From Poronia punctata (Eukaryota; Ascomycota; Sordariomycetes; Xylariales; Xylariaceae), in NCBI GenBank assembly GCA_022579005.1, contig MU401504.1, forward strand, positions 1-64,000: a DNA stretch of 64,000 nucleotides, written 5' to 3'. The position numbers were made by a program, and so were the translations under genes. Under the pieces are notes generated by a model. The model was not told the DNA's origin. It saw only the letters and a program-made list of their open reading frames with translations, and searched no databases. Of this stretch, positions 23,216 through 34,314 are shown in pieces (positions within the stretch are counted from its first letter, which is position 1; each line of letters opens with the position of its first letter).

Positions 23216-24178
23216 TTAACCGATAACCAGCTTTCCGTCCTCGGGGAAGTCGTAGGCGGGGATTTCGAGGTTGAGAGGAGCCGGTCCCTTCCTTATGCGA
23301 CCCGAGATATCGTAGTGGGAACCGTGGCAAGGGCAGAACCAGCCACCGTAGTCGCCGGCCTCACCGATGGGTACACAACCGAGATGTGTGCAAACGCCTG
23401 GTATTAGAACGTCATGTCAGCAAAGAAATCCTCCCTCAAAGAAAACCCGGTATTTGCAGTAATAGCGGAACGAAATAGGCCCATCATACCCAACATCACT
23501 AGCCATTCGGGCTTTTGTACACGCTCCTCGTCGGCCTGGGGATCTCGTAGCGAAGAGACATTGACCTTGTTGGCTTCGTCGATCTCTTCGGATGTTCGGT
23601 GTCGGATGAAGACGGGCTTTCCTCTCCACTTGATAATCACGTTCTTGCCCTCGGGAATGGCGTTGAGATCAACTTCGACCTTGGCCATGGCCAAGACATC
23701 GGCGGATGCGGACATGTTCTTCAGGAACTCTATTGCAGGAGACTGATATTAGTGATCGGTTTTGTGATTCTATATAGCGCGGTCATAGATAGCAAGGTGT
23801 AATATCCGGCATAATTAGAGGGCTGATGGACCGATTGACGATGGAACGCATATGCGCGGCGAATGTAACGATGCCGGGCGTTTCTGAAGATGACAACACA
23901 CCTTGAACAGTAGACTTGGCACCCGCGGCGGTGATGGCACCCATAGTTCCGACCATGAAGTATTGAAACAGGAGATTTGTGCTGGTGCTGCCCTTGGTGG
24001 CATAATGGCTGAAGTCGGGGATCTTGCTCGACTTGGATTCGCCCTTGAAGGGGCTCGAGTATGAACCGGAATCGTGGAGCTGGGCAGAGGTGGAGAGGCT
24101 GCGAGCAGCATTCAGACACGTAGACGATCTCGAGACTCCGCGTGCGAGGGCACGGGAGGCGACGGTGAGAGGAGCCAT
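23216..24178 (-). CDS. RIP1: Rieske iron-sulfur subunit of ubiquinol-cytochrome c reductase
   Basis: Three exons: 24178-23902, 23729-23490 and 23397-23216, giving 232 residues. Introns of 172 nt (gtgtgt...gcaatag) and 92 nt (gtatga...ataccag) are in phase. The amino end is a mitochondrial targeting sequence rich in Arg, Ser and Ala. A single membrane segment ([19 protein letters not shown]) and the hinge [16 protein letters not shown] follow. The cluster ligands sit in CTHLGC (175-180) and CPCHGS (194-199): C175, H177, C194 and H197, with C180 and C196 as the disulfide pair. It passes electrons from ubiquinol to cytochrome c1 in complex III of the inner membrane. Length matches the family and nothing is missing. 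Confidence 0.97.
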
Positions 24179-24406
24179 GGCGCTGGGTGAGGGTCGATTG
24201 GGGGTGATCGTGAGCGTCGAAGGTCGAAGGGGGTAGCCGGCGTTGAGCTTGAGGTCTTTTTTCCAACGCCTGCAAAATAGGTAATCTAGTTCGGTACCTA
24301 ATGTACCTACCCAAGACGAGCTCCAGCCTGGTTTAGCGCTGCAGCCTTAGGCATTCCATTGCCTCCACCCTTCCGTTCCCGAGGGAGCAGTGAAATCACT
24401 CGAAGC

Positions 24407-24413
24407 TGATTGG
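24407..24413 (-). promoter_or_regulatory. CCAATCA box (HAP/CCAAT-binding complex site)
   Basis: CCAATCA in the orientation of the Rieske gene, about 230 bases upstream of its ATG. A second copy on the plus strand is at 24550-24556. This is the preferred site of the fungal HAP/AnCF complex, which controls respiratory genes. Binding here is inferred. Confidence 0.5.
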
Positions 24414-24460
24414 ACAGAGCCTACTTGCATTGTCCACTCACAAGCCAAGAATACCGGATT

Positions 24461-24470
24461 GTCACGTGAC
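24461..24470. promoter_or_regulatory. GTCACGTGAC palindrome (E-box)
   Basis: A perfect 10-bp palindrome containing TCACGTGA, the Cbf1-type bHLH site, about 285 bases upstream of the Rieske ATG. In yeast, Cbf1 sites occur at some respiratory gene promoters. Function here is inferred. Confidence 0.5.
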
Positions 24471-24568
24471 CATCACTTGATTGCATCATGAGAAAGATGG
24501 TACTTGTACACGTACAGAGTTCCAATTGCAAGGTAACTGCAAGGTAACTCCAATCACAGTTTTACGCT

Positions 24569-24576
24569 TGACGTCA
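24569..24576. promoter_or_regulatory. TGACGTCA (CRE-like bZIP site)
   Basis: A perfect cAMP-response-element palindrome about 390 bases upstream of the Rieske ATG. ATF/CREB-type bZIP factors bind this sequence. Use in vivo is unknown. Confidence 0.4.
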
Positions 24577-24833
24577 AATTCTTTTTTTTTTTCAATTCTT
24601 GTTGTAGCCTAGCCGTTTCGATGTGGCATCGAAGAGGCATCAGAGGACATCGGGCCCTGCCATCTTCGTGCCTTCAAATACAAGGTTATGCTCTAATGCT
24701 AGTCTACTCGTAGGAGGGAGAGTTCGAGTTCCGGTCCACGGCGATATAACAAAGGGTTGCGTTTCAACTTTCCGACACCTTACTTCATCAATCATAACAG
24801 GATTTCAACTTTCAAATCGGATAGTTTTTGTGC

Positions 24834-27800
24834 CTAATGCATCCGTCTTAACTCCTCCACCATGTTCCTCATCGCCTCCGTGCTGGGACCCAGTCCCTTG
24901 CATATCTCTTCCTGTTGATGTTCGTCAAGGACGAGAAAGCGTTCCAGCAGTTCCCCATCAACAAAGCGAAAGGGGCCCGGTGACTCGCGTTCTTCGTTCC
25001 GGAAGGACCGATATTTCGAAAATTCTATACCGCCGGCTGTCTTTATCATGTCCGCTCCGGCCAGCTCGGACTGGAATCGGATAAGCAAATCCTGGTAAGC
25101 AGGCGCAATCATGCCAAAGAGGTACACGCCACCCTCAACCTTGACAGTGAACGATCAGTATAGACTCTAGGTAAAAATAGAAAATGCCGGACATGTTCGA
25201 CTTACTGTGCCAATAAAGGCTTTAGGTACGATGATTGCGTCTGCGCTTGGATCGACCGTGATTTTGCGAATCTTATTCACCATCTCCCCAATGTTGATTT
25301 CACCCGTGACTTCCATCTTGCGCTTGTCATCTAATGTGACCCCACCTACGTTCCTACGTAGTATCATGAGGTTGCCCTGTGAATCCGCCTCTAGCCACTC
25401 GTCTCCTTGCACATGGCAAAGAGCCGTAGCCCAGAATGATTGATAATGCCTTGCTATCTCCGAAAGCTTTGCCGGTTTCTCGTCCGTTGCCGGCGTGAAC
25501 TCAACTAGACTCATCGATTTCATTAGATCTGCGACGGCTATCACATTGCCCTCGATTGCCAGGTCAACTGGATATGTCGCTGGGCGATATGCAGCAAGTC
25601 TGTTCATCTGGGCAGTGGTGGTCGAGGTTTCCAGATAAGAATAGACGGCGACCGACTTATCAAGTGCGGCAACGATTTTGTCGTCCATGACCGCGAGGCC
25701 CCGGCAGGGAACCTTGAGTTGTCGGCTAGCTACTTGATAGGGATTTCTTTCGCTGTCGATTCCAAGTACGAGAATGCGGCCTCGTCTGTCTTCATGCGTA
25801 CCAGTCTCTTGCCCATCGTACAAATAACTAGTTCCCACCACGAATCTCTCTGTGCGACTTCCGTCGGAAGCCGGTAGCTCGGCCCGGATCACGGCCTCCA
25901 CCATTTCGACGGGCGGGGAGCTGTCTAGGAAGAAAGTTTTACCAATCTGTTGGAAATTGACTTCGTCCACCAGCTTGAAAGAACTAAGAATGACCTCTTC
26001 GTTGTTCCGCACTTCTCTCTCGAAGCAGCCCAAGCCAAAGACTCGTTCACTTCGAGAATGGGCGATTCGCCGAACCGTCTCGCCCATGTGTAGGGGGGTC
26101 ACATGCGTGCGACGTTCTGTATCTATCAACGATATCTTGATCTCCTCCTGGGTTGCCAGTACAATCGAGTTTGGATATTCTTCTGCGTCAAACGGGCAGA
26201 TGCAAACCGCGTCATCGGCAGTCACGGCTGAATAGACAATCCTGCCCTCGGAGCCATATATGAGACTGGGAATCTCACTGGTGGCGAATACGTTGTAGAC
26301 CCCGTTGTCCTGGGGAAGGAGCTGCAATTTCGAGTGTCTTGTACCCAGGAGGACCATTTTACGGCCCGAGAGCGAATAGTCATCGTCGGATACATTGAAG
26401 GTTATAACGAATCCGTCTCCCATGGAGACGAATAAAGTCGGCCCGGCTACGTGCGGGGGTAGAATCTGTGCGAGCGCGATGTCGCGCGGTACCGTCGCGT
26501 TATCATCTTTTTGTCGTAAGGATTCCCCTTGCAGGGACTGTAAAGACCTGAGGTCGACAATGGAGATGGTGCCCGAGTTCCAGAAGCCGACGACGCCTAT
26601 ATTAGTGTATTGCGGCGGGAGATGGATGCAAGCGACCTGGTCCGACTCGCCCAGATCGTTTTGGTCGAGCTTAATAAGGTCCTGCCCGATTTGAAGAGAA
26701 ACGAGGACTCGGCCGTCAACAGAAAGCAGGACAAACTGGTCGTTTGCAGATACGTTGGTAATTTGCCCTCCTGCCGGCCGCCACGTTGATATTGTCACGC
26801 CACTTTCAAGGTCACTCAACATCACACCGCTTGGGGTCACTTGTAAGAGTCGATCGCCGGGCAGATTTTGAGTCCAAAGCGTTGGCTCGCCAAGTACCAT
26901 CCCCTTGAATTCATCCACCTCCTCGACGTCCTCTGGCGAAGTGAAGAGGAATATCCGTGTGTCGGTTAGAAATGTGATGACTAGGGTGTCCGTTTTGACG
27001 TCGTTGCGGGATTTCAAGGAGAACAATGACCGGACGTTGTCCATAGAGAGCCCCGATAGTACCCTGAGATCATCTAACCCGACACCGCTCCGCACACTCC
27101 GCAAGCTGCCGTCTTTGTGCACGCCACTGCCAGTAACGATCCTTGCTTGTCCCGAAGAGTACTCGTTGGATGTTTGCCCTTCGCCTTCGCGATTGCCCAT
27201 ATCCATAACGGTGAGGTCGAGGATCGGCGCAATACTTTGTAGAGATTGTAGCAAGTTTATTTCCCCGTTTACCATGTCGACCTCGAGCACTTGCGAATCG
27301 CCGTAGTGGGACCCGACGAAAAGGGTCTTGGGCCCCATAAAGACGAGACAACTCGGTCGTGAGATAGTCCCGATTTTGGTCATTTCCATACCTGTGACAA
27401 CGACACCGTCCAAGAGAATCTCAAGCACCCATAAATTCCCGTAATCATCGCCTACGAAATAATGCGAAACGTCGTACTCGGCCCAGGCGACGAAGATCGA
27501 AGGCTCTTGAAGCGCCGTCTCGACCTTCTTTTTGGCGGCGTCATCATAATAGAGAAGCCTCGTCTCGCCCACCACCAGCAGACCGCCCAGTTGGGCGCGT
27601 GCCGAGGCCGCATTCCGGCTTAGATATCTCTTCTGGTCTTCGGCACCTTTAGCAACAGGTATAAGGAGAGCCGAGCCGGGTTCGTCAATCTCCATGCGAT
27701 CTATCTGGTCGCGGGTCTCGAACCTCGAAACCTCGGTATTTTTATCATCAGAAGTCAAGCGATAGGTAACCAGGTAACAATCGGGGTTTTCGATTCGGGT

Positions 27801-28448
27801 CTGGTATAGGAATGCGATCTTGGGGAAGCCGGTCTCGACATGTAGGAAAGTGGCACATTTTATAAAGAGCTCGGATATGCGGACCTGATCCATCCAGTTC
27901 AGGGCCTGACTTTTGCTCTTGGCCGAGTGCATGCGCAACACGTTGATGACTCCCTCCCATAATAACACCACCATGAACCGGCCCGACGGGTCGACGATAC
28001 ACCTGTCCTGGCTTTGCGAGTCGCGCATGTGTTTTTCGTTCCAATCCCAGAACATTTCCACCGTGGACAGCCCGTCTTCTTCCCCATCGTATCCAATGGT
28101 AAAGTACTGGAATCTCTCGGTTCCAACGAAGAGTAAGTCGGTTTTGGCATCGCGCGGCCGTAAGCGTTGAAGCATGGATATGGTCCCATTGACATATTGG
28201 GTGGTCGATTGGACGAGGGCGCCGGTCTCCTCTTCAAGTTTCCAGACTTCTAAACGGTTCGCCTTGCTATGTATATGTTAGTAAGTCTTTGAATGAGTTT
28301 TGACCCAAACTTGGGGGCTCAACTCGAACTCCAACACCTCGGGGCTGACCTACGCTAAGACCAGGCATTCGGGCTCATCGGGGAACAAGCTGATACGGAT
28401 GGCATGTCGCACACTGTTAGGCCTGTGTATCGGCGCTATGTATGCCAT
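24834..28448 (-). CDS. DDB1: DNA damage-binding protein 1 (DDB1)
   Basis: Three exons: 28448-28354, 28266-25206 and 25139-24834, giving 1,153 residues, the usual size for DDB1. The first exon codes MAYIAPIHRPNSVRHAI...PECLVLA and joins in phase 2 to KANRLEVWKLEEE. LFVGTERFQYFTIGYDGEEDG matches DDB1 closely. The long middle exon is made of WD-like beta-propeller blades of the CPSF-A/DDB1 family. The last exon begins VEGGVYLFGMIAPAYQDLLIRFQ and ends GLGPSTEAMRNMVEELRRMH. DDB1 is the adaptor of CUL4 ubiquitin ligases and acts in UV-damage recognition; in Neurospora the CUL4-DDB1 complex also directs DNA methylation. Introns are 87 and 66 nt. The protein appears complete. Confidence 0.93.
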
Positions 28449-29559
28449 ATTGCAGAATTTCTCATTGTTTTGGGGGAGCGTTTAACTTGAGCTACCAATG
28501 AAAGAAGAACAAGAAGCACAACAGAGTGGTGGGGGAAATAATCAATCCGTCGGACGGAACGGCCGCCCTGAATGATGATGTACGTTTATACCTGCTCTCT
28601 AAAGTATCTACAAGCAGTACCTACCATTATAAAGTGCCATGGGGGGGTAGGATCAGCCGGCGATAAGGAGTGGCACCGCCACAATATGTGTACCTGTAAT
28701 TCTAGGGTAGGTTACCTAGTAGGTCATGTACACAGTTACCTACCTCGTGCTTCTTCTATGTAAAGTAGGTATGGGCACGTTGAGTACGCGTACACTTGCA
28801 TTTTGCTCAAGCCCATCTCCCTGTCATTTGGATAGGTATCTAGGTTTACTCGTAAACATACCAAAGTGGAAAAATACAGCTTTGACCATCTAATATGTGT
28901 AGGTATTTAAACTTGGCTGTTCTACCAAGGTTCAGATCCCCCCCTCTTGTCTGTCTTCATGATCGACCACACAAACCAGACTCGGTGTTGCCCGCTATAT
29001 GTAGATCGCACATGAAACGCCAAACCGGACGTCGCACGTCAGCTCAAGGAAACTGTACACAAGTTTGGCCTGGGTTTGCAATTATAAAGCATCTATTCTA
29101 TCCAAATTCTTTACAAATACCATTTGATTCATCAGAAAAGGCTCCAGGCCACGCCCGAGGACACGGGCTGAAATATCCAAGAAGGAGGTAGGGCAGCACT
29201 TTACTCAGATTACCTACCATAGTGGGCCATAAGCGGTTGCAGTTTCCCCCTCATCAATCAATCCTGGGATTCGATTAGACTCGACTATCTGAATCCTGAT
29301 GATATTAACATTAACACTGGGTTGGGCAGCACACGAAACCCGGGGGATGAACATCCTCGAGAAACGAATTTAGCTGATTAAAGTCTCCAGCCTACGTACT
29401 ACCTAGACAAGAGAGGGACCAAAGCAAATAACTGGGAGCTCACCCGCCCGCGTTTATCAAACGCAACCCATCCCGCCTACAAATACCTATCAAAGCCCCT
29501 CATTTCACTCAAGGATTAGAACTCGGCTCCTTTCCTCTATTTACTCATTGGGCTGCGTT
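28449..29559. other. Divergent intergenic region (DDB1 / ankyrin gene)
   Basis: Shared upstream region of two divergent genes. It holds GTAGGT/ACCTAC clusters near 28700-28770 and one TACTCGTA (28847-28854). No gene seen. Confidence 0.55.
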
Positions 29560-30561
29560 ATGTGCAAAGCCGAGGTCGGGATAGGCATGGCTTCCCAGAG
29601 ACTATCTATCCCTCCAGCCAGGGTCTACAACCAGGGCCACTTTCCAAACCGCATAGACATATTCGCGGAAGAAAGAGAGGAGGAGGAAGAGGATGACGAA
29701 GACGACGAAGACGAGCGATGGACAGACCTCCAACTAGCCGCCAAAGACGGCGACCTGTGGCGCGTGCAACATCTCCTATCCACAGGTGTCGCCGACGTGA
29801 ACGCCCCGCCCCACGGCTACTACGGCAACACGGCTCTGCAAGCCGCATGTCTATACGGCCACTTCGACATTGCGCAGGCCCTCGTCTCCGCCGGCGCCGA
29901 CGTTAACGCCAGCGGCGGCAACAACGGCCAACGGGGGGCTCTGCAGCAAGCCTGCGCCACGGGGAACATGTCGCTCGTCGAGCTCCTGCTCCGATCAGGC
30001 GCCGACGTCAACTCTCCCGCCGGTCGCTATTACGGACGCACGGCGCTCCAAGCCGCCGCCGAGGCCGGCCATTCGGACATCGTCAGGCTCCTCGTCGACG
30101 CTGGCGCGGACGTGAACGCCAAGCCGGCCGCCACGGCGGGCGTCACGGCGCTGGCGGCCGCTGCGTCGAACGCACACCGGGATATCGTGGACCTGCTACT
30201 TGAGAAAGGGGCGGATGTCAACGCGCGACCGACGAGACATAAGGGGCTTACGGCCTTACAGGCAGCTTCTCTAAACGGCGATTTGGAAGTCATTGACAAG
30301 TTGATCGGGGCAGGGGCCGACGTTAATGCAGAAGGAAGCTCGTTTAAAGGGGGTACTGCTCTACACGCGGCGGCGGAGAGGGGACATGTCGATGTGGTCG
30401 TTAAACTCGTCGAGAAAGGTGCTAATATCGAGGCGCCCTCGGGCTGGGGAAGACAGACGCCTCTTCAGAGTGCCGTGGTTTGCGGACAGGATGCGGTTGT
30501 CGATCTGTTGCTCAAGCATGGGGCTTCTGCGAACTTTGGGGGAGGTTCGATATTATTTTAA
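29560..30561 (+). CDS. Ankyrin-repeat protein
   Basis: Single exon of 333 residues from ATG 29560 (MCKAEVGIGMASQ); a second ATG at 29587 is also possible. A short acidic tract (EEREEEEEDDEDDEDE) precedes eight ankyrin repeats of about 34 residues running to the end. Each carries the TALxAA...GHxxIVxLLLxxGADVNA consensus, for example RTALQAAAEAGHSDIVRLLVDAGADVNA. Ankyrin repeats mediate protein binding; no catalytic domain, signal peptide or membrane segment accompanies them. Repeat-only proteins like this are numerous and variable in filamentous fungi. Coding DNA is GC-rich. No partner can be inferred. Confidence 0.88.
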   Translation: MCKAEVGIGMASQRLSIPPARVYNQGHFPNRIDIFAEEREEEEEDDEDDEDERWTDLQLAAKDGDLWRVQHLLSTGVADVNAPPHGYYGNTALQAACLYGHFDIAQALVSAGADVNASGGNNGQRGALQQACATGNMSLVELLLRSGADVNSPAGRYYGRTALQAAAEAGHSDIVRLLVDAGADVNAKPAATAGVTALAAAASNAHRDIVDLLLEKGADVNARPTRHKGLTALQAASLNGDLEVIDKLIGAGADVNAEGSSFKGGTALHAAAERGHVDVVVKLVEKGANIEAPSGWGRQTPLQSAVVCGQDAVVDLLLKHGASANFGGGSILF

Positions 30562-31331
30562 GCTAGATGAGGATGCGCCCGTTATAACTTCACCACTATA
30601 ACCGTCGAGTTGTGGAACAGTTTACGCAGCTTTGAGAGGTACATAATCCATATCATCATCATCCCCCCGCTCCCCCAAATTGTAACTTACGCAGCTAACA
30701 AACTATTTTACCTCACTCGCAGCCTAATAATTCTCATTTATACCCAAATTCCAAGGACTTGCACCACGAGGTCAGGGAGTAAGCCAAAACTATTTCGCCG
30801 ATGGAAGATCATACAGATGCATCCATTCACGACATATGGACATAGTCAGAGTCTAGTCCAGAAAATCATAAATTAATTCATAATCATGCCTGTATACGCT
30901 GCATTATCCAATCCCGCTGCGTATCGATGCTTGAAACATGGTAATTATACTCGGCTCCCCGTAACACCGCCATTTGCTCCACCAACGGAAGACGCCCCGT
31001 GAAAATACATTCGAGAAAAAGTCCTACACCCACCACCTAACGTAGTCCATGTAAGTTCCGGTAGTGTGTTTAAAGGACCCCAAAGCCTTCATACGTTGGA
31101 AAGGGATAATCGACCCGTAGATAGCCCGGAAAATCACTGCGAAAGCAGGAGGCGAACTCGGACCCCGGTGCCGGCCTTAGTAGGTGTGAAATTCACGGAT
31201 AGGCACAGATCCAAGTCAACTCCATCTCCTGCTAATCTTGAATCCCTTACCGGGATTGCAAAGTGGCGTGAACGAGTGAGGATGTGGTCAAGGCCAGGAA
31301 TCCCGCCAGGGTAGGTCACGCCCCATGACGG
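30562..31331. other. Intergenic spacer
   Basis: Convergent 3' region between the ankyrin gene and the orphan membrane protein. No gene or clear repeat seen. Confidence 0.5.
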
Positions 31332-31940
31332 TCAAAAGGTAACCCAGAGCGAGAGGATGAACAAAACACCCATGAGATAAAGGGACATGAGGTCTGTAGC
31401 CCCCGCATCCCACATAGCCACCCACAACATACTCATCCATGCTAGTTTTATCTCTAACACATAAGTTAGGTCGGGGTAGAATGCTACCAGGGTAGACGCG
31501 GATAGACATGCCGCAAAGGTGATTGCTTCGAGGCGCGGAATGTCCGGTACGGGCGGCAGGATGTTCAGGCGTAAGACCCGTACCACAACGGAAGGGGCTA
31601 AGAGGAAAGACAGTACCCAGATAGAGTACGTCCTATACTCCTCGAACCTGTAGGCCGCGATTACGATAATTGGTAAGTGCAAGTAGAAGAAAGCGCGCAG
31701 GTGCCTCGACCCCTCGAAAGCGTCGGAAAACACGTCGAACCTCGATTCGATATAGTCGGCCCAGGCCTCGGCCGGGTTCGCTGTGTCGGCGAAGGGGTAG
31801 CCCGAGAAGTGGTCGAGTAAATGGCGGAGTGTCAGGCGGCGTTCGAGGCAACGATGCACTAACATGAAGATGAAGGCACCCACCATGCTGGCGACCAAGG
31901 ATAGAGACCACAGGCCCCACACTGCTTCTCTCTCGTCCAT
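31332..31940 (-). CDS. Unrecognised small multi-pass membrane protein
   Basis: Single open frame of 202 residues from ATG 31940 (MDEREAVWGLWSLSLVASMV). I do not recognise the family. Hydrophobic segments lie near residues 9-31, 85-100, 107-124, 138-155 and 160-200 (the last probably two helices). A hydrophilic loop of about 50 residues follows the first helix (RRLTLRHLLDHFSGYPFADTAN...). No cysteine or histidine motif and no signal cleavage site stands out. The sustained hydrophobic pattern and long uninterrupted frame make it a likely gene. Topology and role are unknown. Confidence 0.6.
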   Translation of the reverse strand: MDEREAVWGLWSLSLVASMVGAFIFMLVHRCLERRLTLRHLLDHFSGYPFADTANPAEAWADYIESRFDVFSDAFEGSRHLRAFFYLHLPIIVIAAYRFEEYRTYSIWVLSFLLAPSVVVRVLRLNILPPVPDIPRLEAITFAACLSASTLVAFYPDLTYVLEIKLAWMSMLWVAMWDAGATDLMSLYLMGVLFILSLWVTF

Positions 31941-32251
31941 CTCGGTAGTAATACAGCGAGGAAGTTCGAATGTAACCGAATTTATGATTTATGGCGCTTT
32001 ATAATTTTCGCGTGGTTATTGAGATGTGTGAAGACCTCACAACCCCCTTTGTTGAGATAGTATACGTGTATGCTATTCTCCTGTCGAGTCCGGGTACATT
32101 TCCTTGCCTCGGAAGCTATGTCAGATGCCGATAGTAGTAATATCAAAGAAGGGCTTAGACGAACTCGACCTATTTCTTGTCAAGTAGCGACGAAGTAAGG
32201 CTGTGAGCATCAGACTCACCTACTCCTGACGGAAAGATAATATGCGGGTTG
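31941..32251. other. Short intergenic spacer
   Basis: Between the orphan membrane protein start and the lactonohydrolase stop. Nothing recognised. Confidence 0.5.
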
Positions 32252-33509
32252 CTAGCCGCCCCAAAACACCGACCCATTAAGTTGCACCTGCCACAAGTTC
32301 CGTCCGCCTCCCAGAAAGAGCTCCCCCTTGTGCCCAAAGCATAAACTCGAACATCCCTCTTGAATTTCTTGTCAGCACGTCGAATATTTTATCCAGCTAA
32401 TTGGAATCTAGAGACAACGGGGATTGAAAAATTACCTGGTATCCCAATTATACCAAGGGGTATACCTTCCGAGTTCCAAACTTCAACGCCGTCCCCGCAT
32501 GCCGCATAGACATTTCCATGCGGGTCGCATACCACGGCAGCAGGGACGCCAGAGAAGGCGAATGAAAAGACGCGCCTGTTGGTCAACAGAGGTGAACCTG
32601 ACAAGCCGTAAGAAAGGTCATATGCGTAGATCGTCGCCGCACTACACAAACAGCGTTTATCAGTAGGCGCACCATACTTAAGGGCCTAGGTGGTTCTTTC
32701 CCCCCCTTTCCCATTTCCCTAGGTAGGCTAGGTAATAACTGTAGCGCATACCTCGTAGATGCCTTATCATTTCCCGGGTGCGCCGCTTCCGTATCAGTGA
32801 TATACAGTGTGTTCTGGCCAGGGCCAAGGGCAATGCCACCAGGCCTCTTCAACCCATCTTCGACAATCCGCAATGCGCCCGTCATTGGGTGGTACCAATA
32901 GACAAGGTTTGGAAGTTGCGGCGATGGGCGAATACCATACTCATGCCCGGCGCAGGAGTCAGTAAACCAGAGGGAACCAAACTTGTCCTCGACGACGCTT
33001 TGTAGGGAGTTGAAAGGCTTTCCAAGGTAATTTTTGATTATCGGGATTGGCCGCTTGCCCTGGGGCATGTAGTATAGGCCCCCGCCGACCGGGTCCAATG
33101 TACCCTGCGAGCAGTAAAGAATACCATTCTTGTACGGGATGGCGCCAGAAGGCATGGGCATATCTGGTGGTGGCCGGAGTTTCATCCACTCTACACCCGC
33201 GACTGGACAAGGCGAGGGTGCGCCTGTCCCCAAGTCCATCCTGGGAGAGCTGGAATCTGTGGCTCGGCCGAACGAGAGTTTGGAGATGAGAATGACTGGT
33301 AATCCTGAGCTACTACTGGATTGTAACAGTTCAGAGGTTGTGTATAACTCGTCCGCTCCTGGAAGATAGGCACACGCCTTGTGGAAGAAAGCGTTCCGCG
33401 AAGCATTTCCGAAGGACTCGGATACGAGAGAGAATGTGCAACTCGTACCGATTACCCTCTGGAAATCTGCATGTAGCACGCTAATAGTAACGGATTGGGT
33501 ACTGGACAA
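32252..33509 (-). CDS. Lactonohydrolase / gluconolactonase-like (SMP-30 fold) protein
   Basis: Exons 32641-32436 and 32358-32252 are joined to a large 5' exon ending at 32752. Introns of 110 nt (gtatgc...gtgtag) and 77 nt (gtaatt...tcaag) are in phase. The protein has the six-bladed propeller features of fungal lactonohydrolases: PSGAIPYKNGILYCSQGT, GKPFNSLQSVVEDKFGSLWFTDS, RPGGIALGPGQNTLYITDTEAA, then PAAVVCDPHGNVYAACGDGVEVWN. It ends with CFGHKGELFLGGGRNLWQVQLNG. Such enzymes open lactone rings using a bound divalent metal ion. The 5' end is unsettled: the open frame reaches 33539 without an ATG, and an acceptor at 33467 (catgcag) suggests a separate first exon, perhaps with a signal peptide. 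At about 350 residues it is slightly short for the family. Confidence 0.75.
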
Positions 33510-34314
33510 GCCACCTGCAGGAACACTGTTCGCATCGACTCAGTCATGTTATTGGTATATTGCAGCCCTCTTCTGAGAAGAAAAGGCCCACCTCTGTGCT
33601 CCTGTTTGAGCTTCATGAACAAGGTCTATAACCTAGATTGACGGAATCAGTGTAGTCCGCCCGTACTCTCAGGCTCAGGCATAGGCATCGGCCCTCACCT
33701 TGATAGCCGCTTCTCGGAACTTGACCTCTGCTCTAACCGCCGTCATTTTGTCGAGGCTGGATCTTGGTAATGACAATGTGAACAGAATATGGAACTTGGA
33801 AGTTGCATGCTTGTCATGCTTAGGTTGATCGTACAATGTATTTGACTGTAAGTTTAACCACATGCAATCTGTAGCGAATATGGATAGAGCGGGGTAGGTC
33901 TAGGTATGTAGGTCACGTAGGGGGGCATTAAGGTACTTTTATATGTCACTTGATTACTTAATCTTTCTTTTCCTCTTTTTTTCTTGTTACCGTACATTTC
34001 ATTATTAACCGGGCACGCATACGTGCCCGTGTGAATTAATTATCCACGGTATAATAGGGACTCAAGCTTTTATACATCGTGCCCAACCCCGATCTGCTTC
34101 GCGTTTTATTTACAGTAGAAGGAGACAATTTTAATGGTAAGGACGGAATATCGTATCATATGTCGGCCATGGCGCCGCGCTGGTAACCTGAAACCACAAA
34201 ACTCCTGCTTCCATCCAAACTGATGACCGCGCCAAAGATGACGGCCACAGCTCTGTATAATTTCGCCACTCCATTATGCAAAAAGGTAGATTCATATATT
34301 ATGGCGACATGAAT
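33510..34314. other. Lactonohydrolase 5' flank and TRP-like 3' flank
   Basis: Probably contains the first exon of the lactonohydrolase gene; a candidate ATG on the minus strand lies near 33616 (MKLKQEHR). Otherwise no gene seen. Confidence 0.4.

Larger units (their letters stand above)
24179..24833. other. Promoter region of the Rieske gene
   Basis: No gene. It lies between the Rieske start and the DDB1 stop and holds a cluster of regulatory-looking sites, listed separately, and one TACTCGTA octamer (24705-24712). Confidence 0.6.
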
